From Chthonomonas sp. UBA2391 (GTDB lineage: Bacteria; Armatimonadota; Fimbriimonadia; Fimbriimonadales; Fimbriimonadaceae): 36,505 nucleotides of DNA. Of this stretch, positions 1-7,188 are shown piece by piece (the first letter of the stretch is position 1; each line of letters begins with the position of its first letter). The stretch covers positions 1 to 36,505 of the forward strand of contig DDSL01000087.1 of NCBI GenBank assembly GCA_002343825.1, read 5' to 3'. The notes under the pieces were generated by a model. The model was given only the letters and a program-made list of their open reading frames with translations, was not told the DNA's origin and made no database searches. The position numbers and the translations under genes were made by a program.

Positions 1-49
1 GCTTCATGCGTGTTTGCTGTCGTTGCAGGGTTGTAGGGGTACGACCAAA

Positions 50-77
50 CCCCCGACTACCCTTAGTCGGGGGTTTT
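50..77. terminator. Strong intrinsic terminator hairpin
   Basis: Perfect 10-bp stem (50-59 with 64-73), loop CCCT, followed by TTTT. On the other strand the stem is followed by GTTT, so it may act in both directions. It lies downstream of the minus-strand operon that ends at 217. The bases between 78 and 216 hold no gene I can support. Confidence 0.8.
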
Positions 78-216
78 GAACTTGGTGCAGGTTGAAGGCG
101 GTTCTCAACCCTCAGCTTTTGAGGTCTCTCACTCAGTCCTCACTCCCGTTCGTCCTTCCCTCGATCCCTCAAGAAGCTTCGGGGTGGGGATAACGGGCGG
201 AGGTGGGCTTGTTCTT

Positions 217-567
217 TTATTCCTTTCTTTGTTGTGTTGCTCTTCGCTTTCCATAGTCGTTGATCAATGGTTTTGAAGTACCGACTTGCGGGAATGCCCG
301 GACCGTGTGGATAAGTCCGCGAGCTTTCAGCGACTTCAGCGCCTTGCCAACCGCGTCGCTCCCTCTACCGGACCGTGCCATCAAAGTTCGGTAGCTCAGC
401 ACCGTCGGATGCCCTGGTCTCTGCCACCCCGAAGTCTTGCGAATCAAGATCAGAAGAATTCTCAGTTCCGTATCCCGAAGCTCGGACATCAGATGATCCA
501 AGAGGGAGTTCGGCACCTTGGTCCACGGCGTCGAAGGCGGGGGCAAGGTCAGCTTTAGTCTTGGCAT
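217..567 (-). CDS. Replication-initiator / phage replisome-organiser-like winged-helix protein
   Basis: Protein of 116 residues beginning MPRLKLTLPPP. Residues about 13-40 read TPWTKVPNSLLDHLMSELRD, the pattern seen at the start of phage replisome organisers and plasmid initiators (aromatic, VPN, then helices and an arginine-rich segment). It continues through a likely winged helix (TLMARSGRGSDAVGKALKSLKARGL). I chose the ATG at 567 because TAAGGA sits about 8 bases upstream and the family-like sequence begins just after it; the frame stays open further upstream to 744 but there reads as serine-rich shadow sequence. The gene overlaps the upstream one by about 200 bp in another frame. It is the last gene of a coupled minus-strand operon. 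Role inferred: replication or copy control of the element. Confidence 0.6.
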   Translation of the reverse strand: MPRLKLTLPPPSTPWTKVPNSLLDHLMSELRDTELRILLILIRKTSGWQRPGHPTVLSYRTLMARSGRGSDAVGKALKSLKARGLIHTVRAFPQVGTSKPLINDYGKRRATQQRKE

Positions 568-775
568 AGAAGTATTCCTTAGGGGGTGAGTAGCTCTTGC
601 GGATGGCTTCCACGATGAAAGCTTCTTGGCGCTTGGCCTTTCGGTAGGGGAGATAGATGAGCTGCTGCTCGATCTCTTCCTCACTGAACTGCGAGAGGAG
701 CTCGACCACTCCATCTTTCGAAACGCCGAGCTTGTACAGCTCAACGGCCAGGCGCGTCTTGCGATCCATGCTCAT
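365..775 (-). CDS. Small protein resembling the C-terminal part of plasmid/phage replication proteins
   Basis: Predicted 136 residues. The first 70 or so look real: a helical start (GVSKDGVVELLSQ), then EQQLIYLPYRKAKRQEAF and VEAIRKSYSPP. These recall the conserved 'Q-x-x-x-L-P-Y-R ... A-I-R ... P' region at the end of many replication initiators. Beyond about residue 70 the frame runs over the next gene (start at 567) and reads like non-coding shadow, so either the true protein is longer than needed or a frameshift has occurred. The start overlaps the stop of the Mrr-like gene by 4 bp (ATGA), which supports translational coupling. Function not established. Confidence 0.5.
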   Translation of the reverse strand: MSMDRKTRLAVELYKLGVSKDGVVELLSQFSEEEIEQQLIYLPYRKAKRQEAFIVEAIRKSYSPPKEYFYAKTKADLAPAFDAVDQGAELPLGSSDVRASGYGTENSSDLDSQDFGVAETRASDGAELPNFDGTVR

Positions 776-1278
776 CGGCCCTCCATTCGCATGAAGGCGG
801 AGACACGGTGAGCGACCTCCTCAAGCTCTCCGAAGAACCGGTAGTCAGGCTCGCCAGATGGGCGAACGGCGATTTTGAGCTCTCGGAGTCGCTGGGCAAG
901 CTCCGTCCCATCGATCACATTCACGCGGGCGGACTTGTAGTGGGGTTGCAGCTTCTTGGCGGTCGCGGTAACGTGGCGAGGAGAGACGATGATCCCGAGG
1001 TCTGCCTTGGTGCGCATCACTGCTCCAGCCATCTCATCGAGCATGCGGATGCGAACGCCATCGTTGATCACTTTAACAATCACCTTCAAGGGGAGTGAGC
1101 CGAACGAGCTCTCGCACATCAGCTCGTGACCGCCGAAGCGAGACTTTTGACGCGTCTCCCTGCGATCTAGGTAGGTGACTTCGCCAAACCCTGACCTTGC
1201 CAGCACCTTTGAGGTGAGGATCAGGAGGGTGTGCAGCGAGCTTCGCTGCAGCAGGTGGGTCAGTGCAAGGTTGTTCAT
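772..1278 (-). CDS. Mrr-like restriction-endonuclease-fold protein
   Basis: 168 residues. The order GFGEVTYLDRR ... FGGHELMC ... LPLKVIVKVI ... MAGAVMRTKADLGIIVSPRHVT ... VNVIDGTELAQRL follows the Mrr_cat layout of type IV restriction enzymes: a GG-D/H motif, a core beta-strand with the distal lysine, a helix followed by 'GI(I/L)V', and 'IDG..LA..L' at the end. The usual QxK is replaced by V-K-V and GGxxD by GGHE, so catalysis is uncertain. The start overlaps the stop of the upstream HTH gene (ATGA). It could be a nuclease or a catalytically altered DNA-binding relative. Confidence 0.6.
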   Translation of the reverse strand: MNNLALTHLLQRSSLHTLLILTSKVLARSGFGEVTYLDRRETRQKSRFGGHELMCESSFGSLPLKVIVKVINDGVRIRMLDEMAGAVMRTKADLGIIVSPRHVTATAKKLQPHYKSARVNVIDGTELAQRLRELKIAVRPSGEPDYRFFGELEEVAHRVSAFMRMEGR

Positions 1279-1709
1279 TTCGATCCTCCTTTTATTGATT
1301 CGATGTATCCCTTTGGATGGCGTGAAGTAACCCAGCGCCCCGGCTTCACGCCGTGGAACGCGGGCTTGAGGTCTCCGAACTCATCGGTTGCATTCTCGGG
1401 GAGGCACCCCCGGCAGCCGACTAGATCGCAGGTATGCGGTGTCAAAAATCCTCCAAGCTCGGCGACAAGGTCTCGTGGGTCTATCCGGTAGCCGAGCGTT
1501 TGCTCAAGAGCGGTGGTGATCCGGGCAACCATCGCGAAGCTCGGATTCATCTTTCCGTTGATCAGCCGGGAGACTGACGAGGGGCTCACCTTGGCATCGG
1601 CGGCCAGACGGGATACGCCGTGGAAGGCATACCGGGTGGTATGAATCATCAGATCGGAAACCCGATTGATGACCGGCCCGAAGGCCTGGGTCGGGGGTGG
1701 TTTGTGCAT
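1275..1709 (-). CDS. XRE-type helix-turn-helix regulator with C-terminal cysteine cluster
   Basis: 144 residues from the ATG at 1709; the frame extends upstream to 1790 but the extra part looks non-coding. A HTH sits around residues 30-60 (LAADAKVSPSSVSRLINGK), typical of Cro/CI-type regulators. A cluster CDLVGCRGCLPE near residues 100-112 could bind a metal, but is too short to call a known zinc domain. It is the first gene of a coupled operon with the Mrr-like and replication-type genes, so it is probably the operon's own regulator. Confidence 0.65.
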   Translation of the reverse strand: MHKPPPTQAFGPVINRVSDLMIHTTRYAFHGVSRLAADAKVSPSSVSRLINGKMNPSFAMVARITTALEQTLGYRIDPRDLVAELGGFLTPHTCDLVGCRGCLPENATDEFGDLKPAFHGVKPGRWVTSRHPKGYIESIKGGSK

Positions 1710-1878
1710 GCACCCATTGCACCAAACCGAACAAAAGCCGACAAGTCCTTGTGCGTCGATGCAAGTATTGCTGACGTGTAGAAGCCTCAAATCACAACGT
1801 AACCCTTTGCGTAAATGGTTGCGGTGCGGTCAACGCCTAGTAGTGGCAGAGGATGCGCACCACGGGCTTACTGGAGCC

Positions 1879-2115
1879 ATGAGCCGTTCCCCATCCCTCC
1901 CACGTCGCACGTCCGACGAGTATGTATTCCCTCAGCCCGATGCCGAGGGTATTGCCAGAGTCCAAGAGATCTACTTGAATAAGTGCGACAAGACCCTCAG
2001 CGAAGCAGAAGCTCGCGAAGTCCTCTCGCGGGTCATGCGATATCTCTATCTCCTCAACTTCACATGCTCAACTACGGTATCTACACCAGAAAATCCGACG
2101 ACGACCGCTCGGTAA
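1879..2115 (+). CDS. Small protein overlapping the start of the serine recombinase
   Basis: 78 residues from the ATG at 1879. The middle part (AEGIARVQEIYLNKCDKTLSEAEAREVLSRVMRYL, in two pieces) matches a pattern I recognise from short proteins encoded beside recombinases and in mobile elements: an acidic helix, then 'LSEAEA.E...R..RYLYLL'. The last 52 bp overlap the recombinase gene in a different frame, suggesting coupled translation. The last 15 residues lie wholly in this overlap and look unselected. Function unknown. Confidence 0.55.
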   Translation: MSRSPSLPRRTSDEYVFPQPDAEGIARVQEIYLNKCDKTLSEAEAREVLSRVMRYLYLLNFTCSTTVSTPENPTTTAR

Positions 2116-3704
2116 CCGAGAAGTCAATCCGTGAGCAGCTCGCAGAGTGTGAGCGTCTTGTTGAGCGCAATAATCTTAAAGTGGTCAGGACTTGGGAAGA
2201 GAGCCGATCAGCTCGCTATCCCAACCGCCGAACGGGATACCGCGAACTCATCGCAGCGATTGAGGTTGGCGAAGTACAAGGCATCGTGTGCTGGCACGTC
2301 AATCGACTCGTCCGGAACATGGAAGAAGGCGGGAAACTTGCTCAGCTCCTTATCGAAGGCACGCTCAAGGAAATCCAGACGCCAAGCGCCATCTACCGCA
2401 CGGGCGATAATATCATGCCGCTGGTCATTGAGGCTGCATCCGCAACCCAGTTCAGTCTCGACCACGCCAAAGCCGTGTCACGCGGACTCGAAGGGAGCTT
2501 CCGCTCTGGAGGTTGCACGAACAAGGCACCCCAAGGCTATCGCAACGTGCGCGATCCGCTGAACTTAAAGCGTGGCCTGATCGAGAAGGACCCTGAACGC
2601 TTTGACGTGGTGAGGAGAGCCTGGGAGCTTCTGCTCCACTCTGGCTGTACGCTCAAGCATGTCACCCGCACAATGAATAGTTCCTGGGGCTTTAGAACAA
2701 GGCCGACGCGTAATGCAGGAAATAGACCGCTGAGCTACTCGGGAGCCTACTTTATGTTCACAAACCCCTTCTACGCGGGCTTCGTTCACCGCAAGGGCGA
2801 ACTCGTGAAGGGTAACCACGAGCCGATGGTGACAGTAGGTGAATTCGAGCGAGTACAAGCGAACCTCAAACGAGGATCCTTTGTAGCCCCACGGGTCAAG
2901 GAATACGCCTACACGGGGCTCATGCGGTGTGCCCACTGCGGTCAGCAAATCACCGGGGAGGTCAAAAGATTGAGAGACGGGAGGCTCTGGGAAAACTACC
3001 ACTGCTCTGACGCCAATCTGAAATGCACCAAGAAGGGACTCTCGCGAGAACGGGTTGAAAGGCTGATTTTTAGCGAGTTGGCTCAACTTGAGGTAGAGCC
3101 GAGCCTTCTGGATGTGGCCAAGGAAAACATCCTGAGACACATGGAGAATTCTTCAGGTGGGACAGAGACCATTCTGCAATCACAGCAGGCTGAACTGGAG
3201 GAGTGCGAGAAGCGACTCCGAAGATTGAGCGACATGTGGCTGGACGGGGTCATGACCGACCCGGAGCGCTATCGCGAACTCGAAGCACGAGAACTCGCGC
3301 GAAAGAGAGAGATCACGATTGAGATGGAAAGGCTCACGCAGGAGGTGCGAACATCCAAAGCAAACCTCTCCCGGTCGATCATGTTCCTCAAGTCTGCTCG
3401 ATCAGCGATTGAAGGAGCTGACTCAAGAGTGAAGAAACAAATCTTCAAAGCGCTCGCGACGAGCTACGTCTTTGACGGGCACGCGAAGACGATCACCACC
3501 ACTGTTCATCCACTCCTAACCGAAATGGTTTCCTACGCTAGAAGTCTCAAGGGACTCGAACCACAGAAAATCGGCTCTGGAAGCAAAAGAAAACTGCCTC
3601 GTGCAGAAGCAGTTTTCGTTGGTGGAGACTCGAAACTAGGACTCGGACTAATTGCACAATTGCACACCCCATTCGAATATGATTCTACTTCGTCCCAACA
3701 ATAA
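2064..3704 (+). CDS. Large serine recombinase
   Basis: 546 residues from the ATG at 2064 (MLNYGIYTRKSDDD); upstream in-frame codons are unlike the family. The resolvase catalytic domain covers about 1-150, with the likely nucleophile Ser11 in YTRKS and the arginine-rich active site (WHVNRLVRN). A Recombinase domain follows (about 165-280; APQGYRNV, NPFYAGFVHRKGE), then a zinc ribbon with Cys289, Cys292, Cys314 and Cys321, then a coiled coil (about 345-430) as in phage and ICE integrases of this class. All parts are present and no frameshift is visible. It would integrate or excise a mobile element. Because a tyrosine integrase sits 19 kb away, it may belong to a second, nested element. Confidence 0.9.
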   Translation: MLNYGIYTRKSDDDRSVTEKSIREQLAECERLVERNNLKVVRTWEESRSARYPNRRTGYRELIAAIEVGEVQGIVCWHVNRLVRNMEEGGKLAQLLIEGTLKEIQTPSAIYRTGDNIMPLVIEAASATQFSLDHAKAVSRGLEGSFRSGGCTNKAPQGYRNVRDPLNLKRGLIEKDPERFDVVRRAWELLLHSGCTLKHVTRTMNSSWGFRTRPTRNAGNRPLSYSGAYFMFTNPFYAGFVHRKGELVKGNHEPMVTVGEFERVQANLKRGSFVAPRVKEYAYTGLMRCAHCGQQITGEVKRLRDGRLWENYHCSDANLKCTKKGLSRERVERLIFSELAQLEVEPSLLDVAKENILRHMENSSGGTETILQSQQAELEECEKRLRRLSDMWLDGVMTDPERYRELEARELARKREITIEMERLTQEVRTSKANLSRSIMFLKSARSAIEGADSRVKKQIFKALATSYVFDGHAKTITTTVHPLLTEMVSYARSLKGLEPQKIGSGSKRKLPRAEAVFVGGDSKLGLGLIAQLHTPFEYDSTSSQQ

Positions 3705-3808
3705 TATCCGCCAGAAGCCTTATAAGTCACGCAGTGCGATGCCTACTTAGTTGTCCAAGTTCAAGGTGAGTGCTATCGTACTTACACCATTTGCATTAAC
3801 AAGAATCC

Positions 3809-4144
3809 ATGTTCTTCTTTGACTTTATTTTCGGCAATCGAGACGGTGGAAGTTTTAAGGTGCTGTTCTTCTCTGGAATGATCGGATTAACTATCGCATA
3901 TTTGGGTTTTGGCGATTTCGACGAAGGGGGCAGACACTATTTCGTTCTGCTTGGCTTCCCAATTTGGTTGATTATTCGGGCAGCATATTGGGGGGCCAGA
4001 GAAGAGGCGTTACTCGAGCTCAAGCACCAAGTTTCTACTTCAAGTGGCCCCGAGAAGCTAGTCCTGGAAACCAAATTGCGAAAAGCGGCGAAGTCTGTTG
4101 CCACAAACAACTTCGAGCTTTCTGAAAAGCTCATGCCTTACTAG
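3809..4144 (+). CDS. Small two-TM membrane protein, unknown
   Basis: 111 residues. Two hydrophobic segments (about 17-33, VLFFSGMIGLTIAYLGF, and 44-58, YFVLLGFPIWLIIRA) are followed by a charged helical tail (about 63-105). I recognise no family. The gene's stop overlaps the stop of the convergent zinc-ribbon gene by a few bases. Coding status rests on the plausible two-TM plus helix layout only. Confidence 0.45.
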   Translation: MFFFDFIFGNRDGGSFKVLFFSGMIGLTIAYLGFGDFDEGGRHYFVLLGFPIWLIIRAAYWGAREEALLELKHQVSTSSGPEKLVLETKLRKAAKSVATNNFELSEKLMPY

Positions 4145-4401
4145 CTGAAGGAGGCTGCGATAAGAAGTGCGGCTCCAGCCAGAAACAACTGAATCCATTG
4201 CCACCGCGCACTCCGAAGGTCCTTGGCATCGATCCACTTCGCGCAACCTTGGCAGACGATCCGTGATCCGTACCGATTCTGAACCGACGAGGGCTTTCCG
4301 GACCGGTAGTCACGGCGAACCCACTCACCGGTCTTGACGCGGCGGCGCAACCGAAAACGAGACTCGTTGAGCGGTCTCCCGCAGATGTAGCAGTTGGCCA
4401 T
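4141..4401 (-). CDS. Zinc-ribbon protein with C-terminal membrane anchor
   Basis: 86 residues. Two cysteine pairs, CYICG (residues 4-8) and CQGC (about 50-53), form a probable zinc ribbon with an arginine-rich middle (RFRLRRRVKTGEWVRRDYR). The last 20 residues (IQLFLAGAALLIAASF) are a transmembrane helix. It is probably a small tail-anchored protein with a cytoplasmic zinc domain. Role unknown. The start at 4401 was preferred over 4409 in another frame because only this frame gives the paired cysteines. Confidence 0.6.
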   Translation of the reverse strand: MANCYICGRPLNESRFRLRRRVKTGEWVRRDYRSGKPSSVQNRYGSRIVCQGCAKWIDAKDLRSARWQWIQLFLAGAALLIAASFS

Positions 4402-4464
4402 GGAGCCACTATGATGCTCTTAGCGGTTGCCCCAAAATCTAGCTACAGATACGCAAAGATTGCG

Positions 4465-4749
4465 CTAACGTGGATTCGACTTCTTCGCAAGTTGCTTCAT
4501 TTCACGAGCTTTCAAGGCGTAGTCAAAGAGGGAGTCTTCTGCGAATTCTGATCGAAACTTCAGAGCTTGCTTAAGGAAACGATCAATCTCGAAGCGGTCT
4601 TCAACGAGAGCCGTTGGAATGTTATGCACAAGGTCTGCGAGTTTTTCGATCTTCCTTGAACGATCCTTGCGAGCTTCGTGACGAATTTCAAGCAGCGCAT
4701 CCCTAAGGAGTTCCGCTGCTAAGACGCTTTTTGGTGTGCGAGTCTGCAT
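4465..4749 (-). CDS. Hypothetical helical protein
   Basis: 94 residues, highly charged and predicted all-helical (ELLRDALLEIRHEARKDRSR; FLKQALKFRSEFAED). No cysteines, no membrane segment and no motif I recognise. It lies between the membrane-anchored zinc ribbon and the ParB-like gene, all on the minus strand. Confidence 0.5.
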   Translation of the reverse strand: MQTRTPKSVLAAELLRDALLEIRHEARKDRSRKIEKLADLVHNIPTALVEDRFEIDRFLKQALKFRSEFAEDSLFDYALKAREMKQLAKKSNPR

Positions 4750-4808
4750 CCTGACAACTTAATAAGCTATTAAGATAGTCTCACCGATCCAATATCGAGT
4801 CAATCGGC

Positions 4809-5114
4809 TCACAGAATCTGGGCAGGGACGGAGCCATAGCCGCGCTCCCTTGCCAGGTAAATCCGGTGACGACCATCGATAATCTGATAGGGTGGCTCGT
4901 CACCTTCAAGCGTGATGGGGTCGCTGCTACTGTTGAGTACATCATCAAAATCATCGAACCCGTTCTCTAGAGTTTCAAGTCGATCCGAATCAAGTTCTGA
5001 TCTACTTACATCTTCAATGTCGTCCAAGTCTACGTCCTGCATAGAAGGAATCCTACCTGCAAATGGGGATTCTTGTAGCTCTGATGCAACGGTTGCGCCG
5101 AGCCCTTCATTCAT
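4809..5114 (-). CDS. ParB-like (ParB/sulfiredoxin fold) protein
   Basis: 101 residues. The C-terminal third reads YQIIDGRHRIYLARERGYG, the ParB/Srx signature (D-G-x-H-R-x-x-A) ending in 'VPAQIL'. The N-terminal two thirds are acidic (DVDLDDIEDVSRSELDSD) and hold no HTH, so it is not a partition protein of standard length (about 300 residues). It may be a single-domain ParB-like NTPase or nuclease fold, or a regulatory subunit. It is transcribed away from the ArdC-like gene with an 87-bp gap. Confidence 0.6.
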   Translation of the reverse strand: MNEGLGATVASELQESPFAGRIPSMQDVDLDDIEDVSRSELDSDRLETLENGFDDFDDVLNSSSDPITLEGDEPPYQIIDGRHRIYLARERGYGSVPAQIL

Positions 5115-5201
5115 GAGGGAACCTTAGGAAGTTGAGATCGTGATCCAGGCGAGTTGATCGCCGAGGATCACCATGAACTTGAAACAACCTGAGGTGCTCA
5201 G

Positions 5202-6071
5202 TTGAGTACCGCCATCTACGCAAGCGTCACCAAGACGATCATCGAAGCCCTTGAGCGGGGCGTTGTGCCCTGGAAGAAGCCGTGGCATCAACTCCAGTCT
5301 GTCCCGACGAATGCGACCACGAACCGGTCGTATCGAGGGGTGAATACGTTTCTCCTCTCGATTCACCCGTACACCGACCACCGCTGGCTCACGCTGAAGC
5401 AAGCTAACGAACTCGGCGGAGCGGTAAAGCCAGGGGAGAAGGCAACGACGGTCGTCTTCTGGAAACGCTGGAAGCCAAACGTGCCCGACGATGAGCAAGA
5501 GCCGGGTGTCACCAAAGAGGTTCCGCTCCTTCGCTACTTCAAGGTCTTCAATGCCGAGCAGTGCGTCGGACTTTCCCTCGCAGAGCTGCACATCTCAGAG
5601 GAGTACAAGGAGCACGAACGGATTGAACGAGCTGAACTCTTGGTGAAGCATATGCCGAACCCTCCGAGTATTAGTGAAGGTGGTAAGACGGCTTGGTATC
5701 GCCCGAGCGATGACCACGTCCAGATTCCAGAGCTGAAGCTCTTCTATTCGCCCGACGCCTACTACGCCACGCTCTTCCATGAGCTTGGGCATGCGACCGG
5801 CCACGAGTCGAGGCTCAACAGATCTGGGGTGATGGGACAGATTCGCTTCGGGTCAGGAGAGTACAGCAAGGAGGAGCTCGTCGCAGAGCTCACCTCAGCC
5901 TTTTGTGCAGCGACCGTCTCACTTGATGATCGCCTTATCGGCGATGCCGCCTCATACATTGATGGCTGGCTCGGAGTCTTGAAGGCTGACCCCAAGGCCG
6001 TCGTCATTGCCGCCGCCCAAGCGCAGAAAGCCGCCGACTTCATCCGAGGTGTTGAGTATGCCAACACCTGA
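5202..6071 (+). CDS. ArdC-type antirestriction protein (ssDNA-binding domain plus zincin metallopeptidase)
   Basis: 289 residues. The N-terminal part (VTKTIIEALERGVVPWKKPW, then YRGVNTFLLS and GEKATTVVFWKRW) is the ArdC ssDNA-binding domain. The C-terminal part contains the zincin motif HELGH at about 193-197 within LFHELGHATGH, then 'ELVAELTSAFC', the third-ligand helix. The start is a TTG with GAGG 7 bases upstream; the nearby ATG at 5173 closes after ten codons. Known ArdC proteins on plasmids and ICEs shield incoming DNA from restriction. This fits an element that also carries a type I system. It is followed by an intrinsic terminator. Confidence 0.85.
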   Translation: MSTAIYASVTKTIIEALERGVVPWKKPWHQLQSVPTNATTNRSYRGVNTFLLSIHPYTDHRWLTLKQANELGGAVKPGEKATTVVFWKRWKPNVPDDEQEPGVTKEVPLLRYFKVFNAEQCVGLSLAELHISEEYKEHERIERAELLVKHMPNPPSISEGGKTAWYRPSDDHVQIPELKLFYSPDAYYATLFHELGHATGHESRLNRSGVMGQIRFGSGEYSKEELVAELTSAFCAATVSLDDRLIGDAASYIDGWLGVLKADPKAVVIAAAQAQKAADFIRGVEYANT

Positions 6072-6083
6072 AACCCACTCCCA

Positions 6084-6109
6084 CCTCGCAGAACCTGTGA
6101 GGTCTTTTT
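6084..6109 (+). terminator. Intrinsic terminator of the ardC-like gene
   Basis: 8-bp stem CCTCGCAG / CTGTGAGG (one G-T pair), 3-base loop, then TCTTTTT. It starts 12 bases after the stop codon. Confidence 0.75.
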
Positions 6110-6180
6110 GTTTGCGCCATACTTTGCATGAAGCGCGCGTCCCTCGCTTTGAGTTCCAGAGACCACCAGACTGATAACCG

Positions 6181-6435
6181 ATGAGTGAGACGAATTTTGA
6201 TTTCACGGTGTCCTCCAACCCGAGCTTCTGCACGGTGTGGCCCGAGACCGACGCAGCTCGCGAGTGGTTTCGGGAGTGGACCGAGGGCAATCTACTCGGT
6301 GACGGCGAGAGCTTCCACGTGGAGTACCGCTACATCCACGACCTCTGCAACGGCATGCTCGATCATGGCTTCACGATCACCAAGGACGGAAAGTCTATGG
6401 TTCGAAGTGCCGATGGAGAACTCGTTCTCGAGTAG
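6181..6435 (+). CDS. Small acidic hypothetical protein
   Basis: 84 residues, acidic and rich in aromatic residues (WPETDAAREWFREW; YRYIHDLCNGMLDHGF). The alternating strand/helix pattern resembles small ICE-encoded proteins but no family is recognised. It stands alone between two terminators that share the same core sequence, so it is probably its own transcription unit. The competing reading frame from 6185 is arginine/serine-rich shadow and was not used. Confidence 0.6.
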   Translation: MSETNFDFTVSSNPSFCTVWPETDAAREWFREWTEGNLLGDGESFHVEYRYIHDLCNGMLDHGFTITKDGKSMVRSADGELVLE

Positions 6436-6447
6436 CCATGTTTCAAG

Positions 6448-6473
6448 CCTCGCACCAGCGAGGTCTTTCTTTT
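6448..6473 (+). terminator. Intrinsic terminator after the small acidic protein
   Basis: 6-bp stem CCTCGC / GCGAGG, loop ACCA, then TCTTTCTTTT. The core (CCTCGC ... GAGGTCTTT) is the same as in the hairpin at 6084-6109. Confidence 0.7.
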
Positions 6474-6516
6474 GAGATTCAAAAAGCAGTTCGAGATACG
6501 AACTGCGAGAGATGCT

Positions 6517-7047
6517 TCAGAGCCGACCGCAGAACAGAACCCCTGGCAGGTCTTTGGAACAAATCCGGTGAATCAAGCGATCCACCGAGGGATTGTGGTG
6601 AGCATACGTCGGCAACTTATTAGGAGCACGACGCGAAACGACGAGGTCGGTTTTGGCATCGAACTGATACCTCCAGAGCCTTGCCGCACGAAATGGCTCC
6701 TCCTTGAGATCAGGGCCCAGATGAGCATGAAATCCACCGGAGAGCACGAGGATTCGAGGAGCTCCCCAGCGAAGCGGCACGATTGCCGCACGTTGGTGGG
6801 CGGGACTGTGAATGCCAGTCACGACGATCCTGCCCTCCAAGACTGCCTGTTCCGTTTCACGCTCGATCTGGCAGAGATCATCCGGCGTATGGTGAGGCTG
6901 ACCGAGTGCTCTTTCGATGGAAGCAAGCGATGCCCCAAGCAGACGGGCTTTGCCGTACAGCCAGAGCCCAGCGTCAGGATAGAACCCAGGCTCAGAATCG
7001 AAGGGAGCGGAGCGACGAGGTGGTTCAGGTGCAAGGCGAGTAACCAT
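6517..7047 (-). CDS. DprA/SLOG-like (Rossmann-fold) protein
   Basis: 176 residues. The stretch IVVTGIHSPAHQRAA followed by LRWGAPRILVLSGGFHAHL and then LVVSRRAPN and HNPSVDRLIHRIC recalls the short DprA/Smf relatives: 'G.hSp.....l..G...i.v.arg', a late 'P', then 'N..ia.La'. The family places a nucleotide or ssDNA ligand at the G-x-H-S loop. The protein is much shorter than true DprA (about 300-370 residues) and seems to be a stand-alone SLOG-type domain. It is divergent from hsdR with a 141-bp gap and may belong to the same defence locus. Homology is weak by eye. Confidence 0.5.
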   Translation of the reverse strand: MVTRLAPEPPRRSAPFDSEPGFYPDAGLWLYGKARLLGASLASIERALGQPHHTPDDLCQIERETEQAVLEGRIVVTGIHSPAHQRAAIVPLRWGAPRILVLSGGFHAHLGPDLKEEPFRAARLWRYQFDAKTDLVVSRRAPNKLPTYAHHNPSVDRLIHRICSKDLPGVLFCGRL

Positions 7048-7111
7048 GCGCCCAAGGTCTCAAAGAATAATGCGAGCAGGAAATCGCAGTAACTTGGTGC
7101 AATGTTCCTTA

Positions 7112-7139
7112 TTTTGAACCTGAGGGTGCAAGGTAGAAT
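7112..7139 (+). promoter_or_regulatory. Possible promoter of the hsdR operon
   Basis: TTTTGA and TAGAAT are separated by 16 bases, 49 bases upstream of the hsdR ATG. Only a modest match to a sigma-70 promoter. No clear ribosome-binding site precedes the ATG at 7189. Confidence 0.3.
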
Positions 7140-7188
7140 CACTTCTGCTAGAGTGACGAGGTAACCCTCCTCACTCAAAGTATCAACC

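Noticed and set aside
3550..3562. 13-base match (AGGGACTCGAACC) to the T-arm of tRNA-Arg(CCT), a possible left attachment site
   Set aside because: It lies inside the recombinase coding frame near its end, and neither flank resembles the tRNA, while real att repeats usually extend to the tRNA 3' end. Treated as chance.
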